Shown here: positions 42,685 through 51,257 of the stretch, piece after piece
Numbering within the stretch: position 1 is the stretch's first letter
How the letters are laid out: the number at the start of each line of letters is the position of its first letter
Assembly: GCA_004558525.1 (NCBI GenBank)
Contig: SFCQ01000003.1
Location: 148,117-212,116 of the forward strand
Direction of reading: 5' to 3'
DNA from: Clostridiales bacterium
Lineage (GTDB): Bacteria > Bacillota > Clostridia > Christensenellales > CAG-138
DNA: 64,000 nucleotides
The notes under the pieces: generated by a model
The model's database searches: none
The model's input: the letters and a program-made list of their open reading frames with translations, nothing else
Told to the model about the DNA's origin: nothing
Position numbers and translations under genes: made by a program

Positions 42685-43167
42685 GTGCTGTTCTCCACAA
42701 GGGGGCGCTACGGGCTTAAGGCGATGGTAGATCTTGCGCTTGAATATGGGCAAGGCCCTGTCAGCGCGGCCGCATTGGCGCAGAAGCAGGGCGTAAGCAC
42801 ATCTTATCTTGAGCAGATGATAAGCTCGCTTAAGAAAGCGGGGCTGATAGTCGGCGCAAGGGGAGCTATGGGCGGCTATGAGCTGAGCAGGGCGCCCGAG
42901 CAGATAGACGTGGGCAGCGTATTGAAGGCGCTTGAGGGCGGGACGGAGCTTGTTGACTGCGTCGGCACGGAAAACGCAGCGTGCGAGAATGCGTGCCTGT
43001 GTTCCGCAAGGCCGCTGTGGATAAAGCTGCAAAGCCGCATAAACGATGTGCTGTGCTCTACCACGCTTAAGGACATGGCGGACGATTACCGCAGCCAGCT
43101 CAGCAGGCAGGCTGAGGCTATTGATATGCAAAACAATAATTCCAATACACAGGAGAATTTGCAATGA
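42685..43167 (+). CDS. iscR: Rrf2-family iron-sulfur sensing repressor (IscR-like)
   Basis: A 160-residue winged-helix regulator. The recognition helix region is SAAALAQKQGVSTSYLEQ (residues 27-44) and the wing GGYELSRAP follows. Cysteines 92, 100, 104 and 106 lie in the loop that ligates a 2Fe-2S cluster in IscR, so it probably senses cluster supply and controls the operon it heads. The start is GTG 42685 with GAGGTG 7 bases upstream. Its stop overlaps the desulfurase ATG (ATGA). Confidence 0.88.
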   Translation: MLFSTRGRYGLKAMVDLALEYGQGPVSAAALAQKQGVSTSYLEQMISSLKKAGLIVGARGAMGGYELSRAPEQIDVGSVLKALEGGTELVDCVGTENAACENACLCSARPLWIKLQSRINDVLCSTTLKDMADDYRSQLSRQAEAIDMQNNNSNTQENLQ

Positions 43168-44333
43168 GAAAGGTTTATCTTGACAACGCGGCCACAACGG
43201 CCCTTTCACCCAGGGTGCTTGAAAAGATGACGCCATATCTTACCGGGATATACGGCAACGCGTCAAGCCCGCACTCCTTCGGCCAGGCGGCGAGGGCAGG
43301 CGTTGAGCATGCGCGCGAGCAGGTGGCCAAGGCCATAAACGCCGAGCCGGGTGAGATAGTTTTCACCGGCTGCGGCACGGAAAGCGACGATACGGTGCTT
43401 TTCGGCGCGGCTGAAAGGTACGCTAAAAAGGGCGACCATATAATCACAACAAATGTTGAGCATCACGCGATACTGCACGCCTGCGCCGCGCTTGAAAAGA
43501 GGGGCCTCAGGGTGACCTATCTTCCCGTCGATAAGGATGGGCTGATCACGCCGGAGCAGGTGCGCGACGCCATAACGGATAAGACGATACTTGTAAGCGT
43601 GATGGCCGCGAACAACGAAATCGGCACAATAATGCCCATAAAGGAGATAGCCTCCGTTTGCCATGAGAGGGGCGTGCTGTTCCATACCGACGCCGTGCAG
43701 GCCATAGGCCACATACCCATAGACGTTAAGGCTATGGGCATAGATATGCTGTCCATGTCGGCGCACAAGTTCCACGGTCCAAAGGGCGTGGGCGTGCTGT
43801 ATGAAAGAAAGGGAATACGCCTGCCAAGCTACATAATAGGCGGCGAGCAGGAGAAGGGCAGAAGAGCCGGTACTGAGAACGTTGCCGGCATAGTTGGGCT
43901 GGGCGAGGCTATTGAGCTTGCCACAGCTAATATGGAGGAGACCTCCAAGCGCATGATAATGCTGCGCGACAAGCTTATAGCCGGCATAGAGGCTTCCATT
44001 CCCGAAGTCAAGCTTAACGGGCACAGGACTAAGCGCCTGCCGAACAACGTCAATTTCAGCATTAAATACATAGAGGGCGAAAGCATACTGCTTATGCTCG
44101 ATATGAACGGCATAGCGGCCTCCAGCGGCTCCGCCTGCACCAGCGGCAGCCTTGACCCATCGCATGTGCTGCTGGCGCTCGGGCTAACGCATGAGGTAGC
44201 GCACGGCTCCGTAAGGCTCACGCTGGGCGACGATACGACAGAAGAAGACATAGACTATGTGCTTGACGTGCTGCCCAAGGTAGCGCACAGGCTCAGGGCG
44301 ATGAGCCCCATATGCCCTGCAGGCGTTAAATAA
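43164..44333 (+). CDS. iscS: Cysteine desulfurase (NifS/IscS)
   Basis: A 389-residue PLP enzyme that takes sulfur from cysteine for iron-sulfur clusters and thio-modifications. The PLP lysine lies in SMSAHKFHGPKG (near residue 201), the histidine that stacks on PLP in NVEHHAIL (near 99), and the catalytic cysteine in SSGSACTSGS (near 324). The segment after this cysteine is short, as in the Firmicute NifS-like enzymes. It is coupled to the regulator by a four-base overlap and precedes the scaffold gene by 29 bases. Confidence 0.95.
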   Translation: MRKVYLDNAATTALSPRVLEKMTPYLTGIYGNASSPHSFGQAARAGVEHAREQVAKAINAEPGEIVFTGCGTESDDTVLFGAAERYAKKGDHIITTNVEHHAILHACAALEKRGLRVTYLPVDKDGLITPEQVRDAITDKTILVSVMAANNEIGTIMPIKEIASVCHERGVLFHTDAVQAIGHIPIDVKAMGIDMLSMSAHKFHGPKGVGVLYERKGIRLPSYIIGGEQEKGRRAGTENVAGIVGLGEAIELATANMEETSKRMIMLRDKLIAGIEASIPEVKLNGHRTKRLPNNVNFSIKYIEGESILLMLDMNGIAASSGSACTSGSLDPSHVLLALGLTHEVAHGSVRLTLGDDTTEEDIDYVLDVLPKVAHRLRAMSPICPAGVK

Positions 44334-44362
44334 CAGCTATATATACAGAGAGGAGATAAACT

Positions 44363-44806
44363 ATGTATACCGAAAAAGTCCTTGACCATTTTGAACACCC
44401 GCGCAACGTAGGCGCTTTGGACGACGCAAACGGCGTAGGCACGGTAGGCAACGCCAAGTGCGGCGATATAATGCAGATGTTTTTGAAGGTGAACGACGAT
44501 GGCATAATCGAGGACGTCGGCTTCAAGACCTTCGGCTGCGGCGCGGCAATAGCCACAAGCTCTATGGCGACGGAGCTTATAAAGGGCAAAAGCATAGACG
44601 AGGCGCTCAAGCTTACCAATTCCGCCGTTGTTGAGGCGCTTGAGGGGCTGCCGCCGCAGAAGATACACTGCTCAGTGCTTGCAGAGGAGGCCGTGCGCAG
44701 CGCCATAGCCGATTATTACAGGAATAAGGGCATGGAGGACAAGGCCAGGGAGGTAGAAAACATAAAATGCTCGCATGAGCATGAGGAGCCGCACGAGCAT
44801 AAATAA
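44363..44806 (+). CDS. iscU: Iron-sulfur scaffold protein IscU/NifU
   Basis: A 147-residue U-type scaffold on which clusters are assembled. The three cysteine ligands are in NAKCGDIMQ (near residue 33), FGCGAAIATS (near 58) and KIHCSVLAEE (near 100). The N-terminus YTEKVLDHFEHPRNVG is the family hallmark. The extra C-terminal tail is rich in Cys, His and Glu (KCSHEHEEPHEHK), a possible metal-binding addition. It follows iscS after a fresh AGAGGAG site. Confidence 0.95.
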   Translation: MYTEKVLDHFEHPRNVGALDDANGVGTVGNAKCGDIMQMFLKVNDDGIIEDVGFKTFGCGAAIATSSMATELIKGKSIDEALKLTNSAVVEALEGLPPQKIHCSVLAEEAVRSAIADYYRNKGMEDKAREVENIKCSHEHEEPHEHK

Positions 44807-44919
44807 GCTTATTTGCCACAAATTGGCTTGAAACTATATGCCCTATCTGGAAAAGCTAATATAAAAAGCAAAGCGGCTTTTAATGCTTTGGCACAAAAGC
44901 TTGAAAGGAGATGGGCATA

Positions 44920-45072
44920 ATGAAGAGTATAGCATTTGCGGCCGGTCTGGCCGCCGGAATGGCCGCCACTGCCGCGGCGGTGTGCGCAATGTATCCGGAC
45001 GTATCAAGGCGCGCCATGCGCGACTGCCGCAGGATGATGAAAAGCGGCAAGCGCATGCTTAAGCTCTGCTGA
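44920..45072 (+). CDS. Small membrane protein, 50 residues
   Basis: A short gene not easily seen by length filters: AAAGGAG lies 9 bases before ATG 44920 (a second ATG at 44911 directly follows that site). The product begins MKSIAFAAGLAAGMAATAAA, a Gly/Ala-rich membrane helix, and ends in a basic tail with two cysteines (CRRMMKSGKRMLKLC). The layout recalls small YtxH-like membrane proteins of Clostridia. No function can be assigned; it may be co-transcribed with iscU or have its own start. Confidence 0.65.
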   Translation: MKSIAFAAGLAAGMAATAAAVCAMYPDVSRRAMRDCRRMMKSGKRMLKLC

Positions 45073-45117
45073 GGCGCAAAGCGCTGCTGCGCCAGATGAA
45101 CAGGTGATTAGGATGAA

Positions 45118-45144
45118 GGGATAGCTTTCAAAGAAAGCTATCCC
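45118..45144 (+). terminator. Hairpin directly before repeat copy C
   Basis: GGGATAGCTTTC and GAAAGCTATCCC pair perfectly over 12 bp around an AAA loop. The sequence after it is TCAGAGTGTCGAAAAAG, the repeat edge, in place of a T-run. Confidence 0.6.
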
Positions 45145-45310
45145 TCAGAGTGTCGAAAAAGTGGCTGTGCGCCACTCTTTTGAGTTTTTACGGGTTTTGT
45201 CCTTCGCTCACGCTCACTGGCAGCAAAGCCCGCAAGATACGAAAGCCTGAAGTTTTTCATCCGTTCTGACGCGCATGCCGTCAGAGCCGGAATCAGCTTA
45301 AGGGTCAGCC
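45145..45310 (+). repeat. Dispersed intergenic repeat, copy C
   Basis: A more diverged copy of the element at 6931-7139, in the same orientation: AGAGTGTCGAAAAAGTGGC, CCCGCAAGATACGAAAGCC, TTTTTCATCCGTTCTGACG, the CTGACG...CGTCAG hairpin and GAGCCGGAATCAGCTTAAGG. It runs 13 bases into the 3' end of the DUF1836 gene. Confidence 0.82.
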
Positions 45311-45927
45311 GGCTCGCGCTGCTTATATTCTATCTCCAGACTTCCGCCGTCTTCGACAGTTTTGCCGTCAAGCAGCAGCAGCTTTTCCGCAAGCACTCTT
45401 GAAAAGCAGCTTATCACAGCCGCGAACGCTATCATGTCGTTTGTGTCTTTGGCGGTAAGCTCGCTCTTCTCTTCATGGTCCAGTATAGCTGCCGCCGTCA
45501 GCCTCACCTGCTCAATGAAGTATTTGGCGGCCATGTTGTGCCTTTCCGAAAACGATTCGTATATGCTCCTCACCTCTTCCTCGCTTATGCCCATAGGTAT
45601 GAGCTTTTGCAGCATGGCAAGGCTGAGGTTTTGCTTGAGCGAGCATATTATTATCAAATACGCTATGTGTATCCTGTAATACTTCTTTTTGTCCGGCCCG
45701 GGCATCACCTTTGTGCGGACATAGTTGTTTATGGCGGCCGCAGTTATTATCTGCTCCTCCTTAAGCTCCGGCGGCAGATAATCAAGGTACTTTTTCAGCA
45801 GCACTATCACCTGCTCCATATACAGCCCAAAATCGGGGATATCATCCCACCTTGGCAGTCTGAAGCGATTAAGGTATCCTTCCCACCTTCTCAGCTTACC
45901 GGCTACAAGCCGTTTATCATACGCCAT
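45298..45927 (-). CDS. DUF1836 protein, putative transcription factor
   Basis: A 209-residue DUF1836 protein. The N-terminal part has a conserved helical region with RWEGYLNRFRLPRWDDIPDFGLYM (quoted in two pieces: RWEGYLNRFRLP, then RWDDIPDFGLYM), typical of the family, followed by an NNYVRTKV stretch resembling a MerR-like winged helix and a helical C-terminus. The role is probably regulatory but unproven. ATG 45927 follows AAGGAGGTGG at a good distance. The final four codons (Pro-Ala-Asp-Pro) and stop come from repeat copy C. Confidence 0.85.
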   Translation of the reverse strand: MAYDKRLVAGKLRRWEGYLNRFRLPRWDDIPDFGLYMEQVIVLLKKYLDYLPPELKEEQIITAAAINNYVRTKVMPGPDKKKYYRIHIAYLIIICSLKQNLSLAMLQKLIPMGISEEEVRSIYESFSERHNMAAKYFIEQVRLTAAAILDHEEKSELTAKDTNDMIAFAAVISCFSRVLAEKLLLLDGKTVEDGGSLEIEYKQREPADP

Positions 45928-46003
45928 GCTGAGCCACCTCCTTATTTGATAAAGCATAGCACATCATAATAAAAAATGCAAATCCAGCCAAACAATATCA
46001 GGC

Positions 46004-46032
46004 TTGACATGCTGTATAACTCATGCTAATCT
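46004..46032 (+). promoter_or_regulatory. Promoter of the degV gene
   Basis: TTGACA (46004-46009) and TAATCT (46027-46032), 17 bp apart; the -10 box is weak. Confidence 0.5.
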
Positions 46033-46067
46033 AATACAAGTAACAAGATTATACGGAGGTATATATT

Positions 46068-46937
46068 TTGTATAGTATAGTCACAGATACATCGGCCAAT
46101 CTTGAGCCTGAAGTAATACAAAGCTTTGATATGACCGTTATACCGTTCAATTACTATATTGACTCAAACGAGCAGACGTGCCTTGATATAAAGGCGTTTG
46201 ACGGCGCAGCGTACTATGCCTCCATAAGAGCCGGAGCCAGGGTCACAACGTCTCAGGTGACGCCGCAGCGCTATATTGAATACATGAAGCCGCTTCTTGA
46301 TGCGGGCAGCGACGTGCTGTTCGTGGGCATGTCCTCCGGAATAAGCGGCTCATATTCGTCCGCAGAGGCTGCGGCAGCCGAGCTTAGGGAGCTGTATCCT
46401 GAGCGCCGGATAAGGCTTGTGGATACGCTTGGCGCATCGCTTGGCGAGGGGCTCCTGGCTATAAAAGCCGGCAAGCTCAGGCAGGCCGGCAAAAGCATAG
46501 ATGAAGCCGCGGACGAGCTTATCAGGCTCAGGATGAGAATGTGCCAGATATTCACCGTGGACGACATCATGCACCTTAGGAGGACCGGACGGCTTTCCAA
46601 CTTAACGGCCGTAATAGGCGCGGTGCTGCACATAAAGCCATTGCTCAAGGGCGACAGGGAAGGTAAGATAGTATGCTTTCAGAAGGTGCGCGGCCGCAGG
46701 AGCGCGATAAAGGCCATTGCGCAAAGCTATGCCAGGCTCGTCGTGTCGCCCGATAGCCAGACCGTAGGCATAGCGCACGCCGGCTGCATTGAGGATGCGG
46801 AGCTTCTCAAGTCGCTGATATCGGAGCTTGCGCCGCCCAAGCGGATAATGACCGTGTGCTACGAGCCTGTTACCGGCTCGCACGTCGGCCCCGGCGCGCT
46901 TGCGCTGTTCTTTTTAGGCAGCGACAGGGATTTTTGA
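46068..46937 (+). CDS. DegV-family fatty-acid-binding protein
   Basis: A 289-residue DegV protein. Members bind a fatty acid in a deep pocket and serve as the FakB partner of fatty-acid kinase FakA or as orphan binders. The N-terminus IVTDTSANLEPEVI and the ligand-anchoring SSGISGSYSSAEAA (near residue 90) are typical. The start is TTG 46068 with GGAGGT (46055-46060) 7 bases upstream; no better start exists. It ends only six bases from the convergent cbiR end, with no visible terminator between. Confidence 0.93.
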   Translation: MYSIVTDTSANLEPEVIQSFDMTVIPFNYYIDSNEQTCLDIKAFDGAAYYASIRAGARVTTSQVTPQRYIEYMKPLLDAGSDVLFVGMSSGISGSYSSAEAAAAELRELYPERRIRLVDTLGASLGEGLLAIKAGKLRQAGKSIDEAADELIRLRMRMCQIFTVDDIMHLRRTGRLSNLTAVIGAVLHIKPLLKGDREGKIVCFQKVRGRRSAIKAIAQSYARLVVSPDSQTVGIAHAGCIEDAELLKSLISELAPPKRIMTVCYEPVTGSHVGPGALALFFLGSDRDF

Positions 46938-46942
46938 TATAG

Positions 46943-47926
46943 TCATATCTGTTTCAATGCTTTGAGCTGGGCGCAAACGGCCTTCGCCTTCGCCTCTGGC
47001 GAGGTCGCGCTCAGCTCATGCACTATATATTGCGGCTCTACCGCATCGATTATCCTGTTCATACTGTCGGTTTCAAGCGGAGCATGCGCGTCAAGCCGCA
47101 TTATACGCGCATAGCTTTGGCTACTGCGGGTGTAAAAGTCCGTATCTGGCTCTATCGGGCTTAAATAATCCGATATTGGCATGGTAAGGCTGCATTTATG
47201 CAGGTGCATGCCAAGTATATGCTCCTTAAGCTGCCCATGCGCGCTTATTATGCTCTCTATGGCCTCGGCCGCCTGCGCTTCGTTATTTGGATAGCCGTTA
47301 TGCCTCAGCCTCAGCGCCGCCATAAGGTGGCCGGCATCGAGCATTACGCCCTTCCTGTCGTAGTCTATAAGCGAAAGCATAAGCTCGGTCTCGCCCGGCT
47401 CCATAAGCGTCATTCCGGGCACAAAAAGATTCTCTATCAAAATATAAAAGCTGTAGCTTTTGTTGCGCAGCACTCTGTTCAAAAGCGTGGCCGTGGTCTT
47501 TATAACTTCTTTATTGCTGTGCAGGGAGTAGTTTTGAAGCACCTCTTCGTTTGATATATCAGCGCAGTGGAAAACGGCGTATTCGGCATGCAGCCTTTCT
47601 GCCCTGTCAAGATCGTCCGTAAGCCTTTGCTCAAAGCCCAAAGCATCGTGGCAGCCGTAGTATTCAAGCCATGTTGCCTCGCCGCCAAAGTGCTTTTCAA
47701 GATAAGCGGTGTTGTTATTATAAAAATCTATCCAGTTCGGATAAAACATGAGGTGATAGCCCGTAGCTGCGCGCCCCACCATATCGTCAGCCTCTATGGG
47801 GCAGGATATGACTTCAGCGCCGTCGCAGCGGCAATCGGCTTCTATATAGCTTAAAAGCCCTTCCTCATCTTTGAAGGGCTCAAGCATGGCCTTGTTTGAA
47901 ACGATATTCACAAGCCGCTTAGTCAA
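46943..47926 (-). CDS. cbiR: CbiR-like cobamide-remodelling phosphodiesterase
   Basis: A 327-residue TIM-barrel protein of the AP endonuclease 2-like (sugar isomerase) superfamily. Histidine, glutamate and aspartate metal-ligand regions appear in YAVFHCADIS, YILIENLFVPG, GVMLDAGHLMAAL and HILGMHLHKCS. CbiR hydrolyses the nucleotide loop of cobamides so that the lower ligand can be replaced. The identification rests on this fold plus its place as last gene of a cobalamin salvage operon; sequence alone would only give 'TIM-barrel'. It starts at TTG 47926, overlapping the cobC stop by four bases, with AAGGAG 11 bases upstream. Confidence 0.78.
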   Translation of the reverse strand: MTKRLVNIVSNKAMLEPFKDEEGLLSYIEADCRCDGAEVISCPIEADDMVGRAATGYHLMFYPNWIDFYNNNTAYLEKHFGGEATWLEYYGCHDALGFEQRLTDDLDRAERLHAEYAVFHCADISNEEVLQNYSLHSNKEVIKTTATLLNRVLRNKSYSFYILIENLFVPGMTLMEPGETELMLSLIDYDRKGVMLDAGHLMAALRLRHNGYPNNEAQAAEAIESIISAHGQLKEHILGMHLHKCSLTMPISDYLSPIEPDTDFYTRSSQSYARIMRLDAHAPLETDSMNRIIDAVEPQYIVHELSATSPEAKAKAVCAQLKALKQI

Positions 47927-48525
47927 AGCTCAACATGCTCCTTGATTTCTATGCCGTCAAGATATACAGGCTCGTTTTTATCCCCTCTTTTAACGTCGGC
48001 GGCAACACAGGCGCAATTTGGCAGATACCAGTCGTAAAAGCCGAGCTTCGGCCTGCCGAGCCTGCTCATCAGCGCCATTATCACACCGCCGTGCGTAACG
48101 AACACGAGCCGTTTTTCATTATCAGCCCATGCCCGCTCCACCTCCTGCGCAAACGCCGCCACCACCCTGTCCGAAAAGCCGTCTATGCCCTCCCCGTTCG
48201 GGCAAGCGTCAACACAGCCGGAATCAACCCATTTTCTATATGCTTCGTCGTGCTCCATATCCGTGGCGCTCCTGTTTTCAAAGTCGCCAAAGTCTATCTC
48301 CCTAAGCCCATAGCATATGCGCTGCTCGGCATTCGGAAAAAGTATGCGCGCCGTCTGCTGCGTTCTTATCAGCGGGGTCACTATAACGCTTTTAAGCTCA
48401 GGCGAGCCGCCCGCGAGCCTTGTCTTTTCTATGCCCTCAGCACAGAGCGGCGAATCGGTGCTGCCTATGTATCTGTTCAGCGCGTTGCCCTCCGTTTTTC
48501 CGTGGCGTATAAGATATATGCGCAT
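47923..48525 (-). CDS. cobC: Histidine phosphatase, probable alpha-ribazole phosphatase
   Basis: A 200-residue phosphoglycerate-mutase-fold phosphatase with RHGKTEGN at residue 7 and the second histidine in FVTHGGVIMA. In a cobalamin operon this is expected to be CobC, which removes phosphate from alpha-ribazole 5'-phosphate or from cobalamin 5'-phosphate. ATG 48525 overlaps the upstream stop (TGATG); the longer frame lacks a site. Confidence 0.86.
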   Translation of the reverse strand: MRIYLIRHGKTEGNALNRYIGSTDSPLCAEGIEKTRLAGGSPELKSVIVTPLIRTQQTARILFPNAEQRICYGLREIDFGDFENRSATDMEHDEAYRKWVDSGCVDACPNGEGIDGFSDRVVAAFAQEVERAWADNEKRLVFVTHGGVIMALMSRLGRPKLGFYDWYLPNCACVAADVKRGDKNEPVYLDGIEIKEHVEL

Positions 48526-48875
48526 CACAGCTCTCCCTTTATGATATTGGGTATGCCGCACACCATGCGCACTACGGCATCAGCCTTTTTAGCAAGCAGC
48601 ACGCACAGCCTGCCGGCAGCCTCCCTGCCAAGCCTTGTTTTTCTGTCAACGGGTATTATGCCGCTGCCGACCTCGTTGCATATAACCACATCTTTTTTGA
48701 TAAGCTCGTTATACAATGCCTCGACCCTGTCCGGATCATCAAAAACGATATTCTGCACGTTGTATACCACCCTCTTTTCATCGAGCGCGGCGTCCGCAAA
48801 GTCCTTTTCCGCATAGCCGAGGCCCTTTGCAAACTCTCTTTTGCCGCTCGCCTCGGCGCCTATTATCAATATCAT
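48525..48875 (-). CDS. Short CobU-like protein
   Basis: A 116-residue relative of CobU. It keeps the P-loop (IGAEASGKREFAKG), the CobU hallmark CNEVGSGIIPVD and the end motif CGIPNIIKGEL, but is about 60 residues shorter than CobU and lacks the region containing the histidine that becomes guanylylated. It could be a kinase only, a regulator, or a decaying duplicate, yet it is cleanly embedded with overlaps on both sides (ATGA with cobS, TGATG with cobC). Confidence 0.75.
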   Translation of the reverse strand: MILIIGAEASGKREFAKGLGYAEKDFADAALDEKRVVYNVQNIVFDDPDRVEALYNELIKKDVVICNEVGSGIIPVDRKTRLGREAAGRLCVLLAKKADAVVRMVCGIPNIIKGEL

Positions 48876-49642
48876 AGCAATTCTACCGCCTTTTGTGTAA
48901 ATATCATTACAAACAGCATAACTATCTCGCTAAGCTGAATGGTGAAGCCCGCGATATCGCCGCTCATGCCGCCAAACTGCCTTATGGCCATTATCCGGCA
49001 GGATATAAGCGTTATTATGGCGGCAATGATCATCATTGCGCCAGCTATACAGTTTATATAAATAAGCAAACCAGAGCAGAGCAGGAACCATACGGCAAGC
49101 ATTACCGCCGATGCCCTTGATGATGAGGATGTGAACGCGCTCAAAAGCCCCTCGTGGGCAGATTTGGTGACGCTGCTCAATATCGCGCCTGCGGTGCGGC
49201 TCATAACATGCATAACGCCCAGCATAATGCATGCGTCATTATCCATTCCAAGCTCCGTTGCAAGCGCAAAATAGCACAATATGTATATGCCAAAGCTTAT
49301 TATTGCGAACGCGCCCGCGTGCGGGTCCTTAAGTATCTCCTTTTTTCTTTCTGGACTAAGGCGGCTTGAAAGCGCATCCATAGTGTCGCAAAAGCCGTCC
49401 ATATGCACGCCGCCGGATATAAGCACGGGTATGGCTGCGACTCCGGCAGCGAACAACAGCTTAGCGATATCGAGCCAGGCGCAAAGCCTTGCCCAGCCGA
49501 ACAATGCCAGGCCTATGGCTATGCCGACCACGGGCAAAGCCGCAAGCATGCAGCGCATGTTCTCGCTTTTCCATTCCACCTTAGGCATGGGTATCCTTGA
49601 AAACATGGATAGCGCCATAGCCACAGAGCGCAATATGTTCAT
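48872..49642 (-). CDS. cobS: Cobalamin-5'-phosphate synthase (adenosylcobinamide-GDP ribazoletransferase)
   Basis: A 256-residue membrane enzyme with about six helices that joins adenosylcobinamide-GDP to alpha-ribazole (5'-phosphate), completing the nucleotide loop. The CobS acidic motif is HMDGFCDTMDALSS (near residue 80), and KDPHAGAFAI follows near 105. Start and stop overlap neighbouring genes by four bases. Confidence 0.94.
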   Translation of the reverse strand: MNILRSVAMALSMFSRIPMPKVEWKSENMRCMLAALPVVGIAIGLALFGWARLCAWLDIAKLLFAAGVAAIPVLISGGVHMDGFCDTMDALSSRLSPERKKEILKDPHAGAFAIISFGIYILCYFALATELGMDNDACIMLGVMHVMSRTAGAILSSVTKSAHEGLLSAFTSSSSRASAVMLAVWFLLCSGLLIYINCIAGAMMIIAAIITLISCRIMAIRQFGGMSGDIAGFTIQLSEIVMLFVMIFTQKAVELL

Positions 49643-50169
49643 ATAAGTTCAAGCTCCCCCTTAAGCACAATCGGTATGCCGGCAACAAGCTCGTAAACGT
49701 TATCCGCCATTTGGGCAAGCTCCATATTTATTCTGCCGAGCGCCTTTATATATGCCCTTGTGGACAGATCATATCCGGCGCTGTCGCTGCCGACGTCGTT
49801 TGTTATCACGATAAGCTCGCCGCATTGACTTTTCATGTTCCTTACTCCGGCAAGCACCCTTTCAACAGGGTCGCTCATGCTGCCGGAATCGTCGTACATC
49901 TCGTTTGCGGTAAGGTTGCATATGCACTCAAGCAGCGCCGTGCCGCCCTGTACGGGCAGCTTAAGCGAGGCATAATCCGTATATCTTTCTATGGTTTCAA
50001 AGCCCTTGCCGCTTCTCATCAGCCTGTGCTTTTTCACCTTCTCCATGCCCCCCTCGCCAAAGGGGCGCATAGCCGCCAGATAATAACGCGGCATGGGCAT
50101 GCGCACGGCCATGCTTTCAGCATATGAGCTTTTTCCGCAGCCGGAGCCGCCTATCAAAAGCGTCATCAT
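49639..50169 (-). CDS. cobU: Adenosylcobinamide kinase/guanylyltransferase
   Basis: A 176-residue bifunctional CobU, which phosphorylates adenosylcobinamide and then transfers GMP. The P-loop is GGSGCGKSSYAE, the guanylylated histidine lies in VKKHRLMRSGKGF (near residue 48), and the family segment ITNDVGSDSAGYD and AGIPIVLKGEL follow. Slightly shorter than the E. coli type but with all key parts. It overlaps cobT and cobS by four bases each. Confidence 0.9.
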   Translation of the reverse strand: MMTLLIGGSGCGKSSYAESMAVRMPMPRYYLAAMRPFGEGGMEKVKKHRLMRSGKGFETIERYTDYASLKLPVQGGTALLECICNLTANEMYDDSGSMSDPVERVLAGVRNMKSQCGELIVITNDVGSDSAGYDLSTRAYIKALGRINMELAQMADNVYELVAGIPIVLKGELELI

Positions 50170-51257
50170 TTTATGTTCCCTCCCTGGGGAGTATATGGCG
50201 TTATCTCTATATCGTCAAACGTAGCCATGCTGTTGTATACATTAAGCGCCATATCAAGCATCGGTATAAGGCATACGCCGCCCGTACCCTCGCCAAGGCG
50301 CATGTTCGCGTATATTATCGGCTCAAGCCCAAGCTCCTCGGATATCCTTTTTGCGGCAGGCTCCGCCGAAGAATGGCTGGCAAGCATCGCGTTCACGCTC
50401 GCAGGGCACATTCTTTTTGCTATCAGCGCCGCGGCGCTGCTTATAAAGCCATCTATTATAACAGGCGTCCTGTATATAGCGCCGCCGATAAACGCCCCCG
50501 CCATAGCCGCCATGTCAAAGCCGCCAAGCTTGCTAAGCACGTCCAGCGCGTTTTCAGGGTCCGGCCTGTTTAAGGATATGGCCTTTATAATTGCGTTGCG
50601 CTTTTTGATAAGCCCCTCGTCGCTCAGTCCGGCTCCGCGGCCAACGGCGGCATTGACCGGCAGCCCCGTAAGCACGGCGGTTACGGCGGCGGCCGTTGTG
50701 GTGTTGCCTATGCCCATCTCCCCCGTGACTATCAGCTTATAGCCGCCTTTTTTAAGCCTGTTCACGGTATCTATGCCTGTGTCTATGGCCTTTTTGGCCT
50801 GCTCCATAGTCATAGCCGGCTCTATGGTAATATCCCTTGTGCCGTTTGCCACATGCCTGTCACATACGCCCTCGGCCCTGTGCAGCATGCCCACATCTAT
50901 GGGAAAAACGTCCGCATTTACGGCCCTTGCCATATTGCATACGGAGCTTTTGCCCTTTGCCGCGTTTGCGGCGACTATAGCCGTCACCTCGCTGCCCGTC
51001 TGGGTAACGCCCTGCGCCACCACCCCGTTATCGGAGCAGAACATGGCCACGGCTCTTTTTGATATATCCACATTCGCGCTGCCCGTAAGCGCGGCTATAC
51101 GTATTATATCCTCTTCAAGCATGCCGAGGCTTGATAAGGGCTTTGCTATACTGTCCCACCGGTTTTTAGCAAGCGTTGCGGCTTCCCTGTCCGGCTCCTG
51201 TATTCTTTCATTAAGCTGCCGAATGTATTCAGCATATTCATGCCCCGTCACTGCCAT
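50166..51257 (-). CDS. cobT: Nicotinate-nucleotide--dimethylbenzimidazole phosphoribosyltransferase
   Basis: A 363-residue CobT that activates the lower-ligand base (dimethylbenzimidazole or analogues) to alpha-ribazole phosphate. The catalytic Glu region RLGEGTGGVCLIPML (near residue 320) and the binding motif GEMGIGNTTTAAAV (near 170) are typical. ATG 51257 is chosen because GGGAG lies about 11 bases upstream and the long N-terminal extension in frame covers the ABC gene. It overlaps that gene's stop by 10 bases. Confidence 0.94.
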   Translation of the reverse strand: MAVTGHEYAEYIRQLNERIQEPDREAATLAKNRWDSIAKPLSSLGMLEEDIIRIAALTGSANVDISKRAVAMFCSDNGVVAQGVTQTGSEVTAIVAANAAKGKSSVCNMARAVNADVFPIDVGMLHRAEGVCDRHVANGTRDITIEPAMTMEQAKKAIDTGIDTVNRLKKGGYKLIVTGEMGIGNTTTAAAVTAVLTGLPVNAAVGRGAGLSDEGLIKKRNAIIKAISLNRPDPENALDVLSKLGGFDMAAMAGAFIGGAIYRTPVIIDGFISSAAALIAKRMCPASVNAMLASHSSAEPAAKRISEELGLEPIIYANMRLGEGTGGVCLIPMLDMALNVYNSMATFDDIEITPYTPQGGNIK

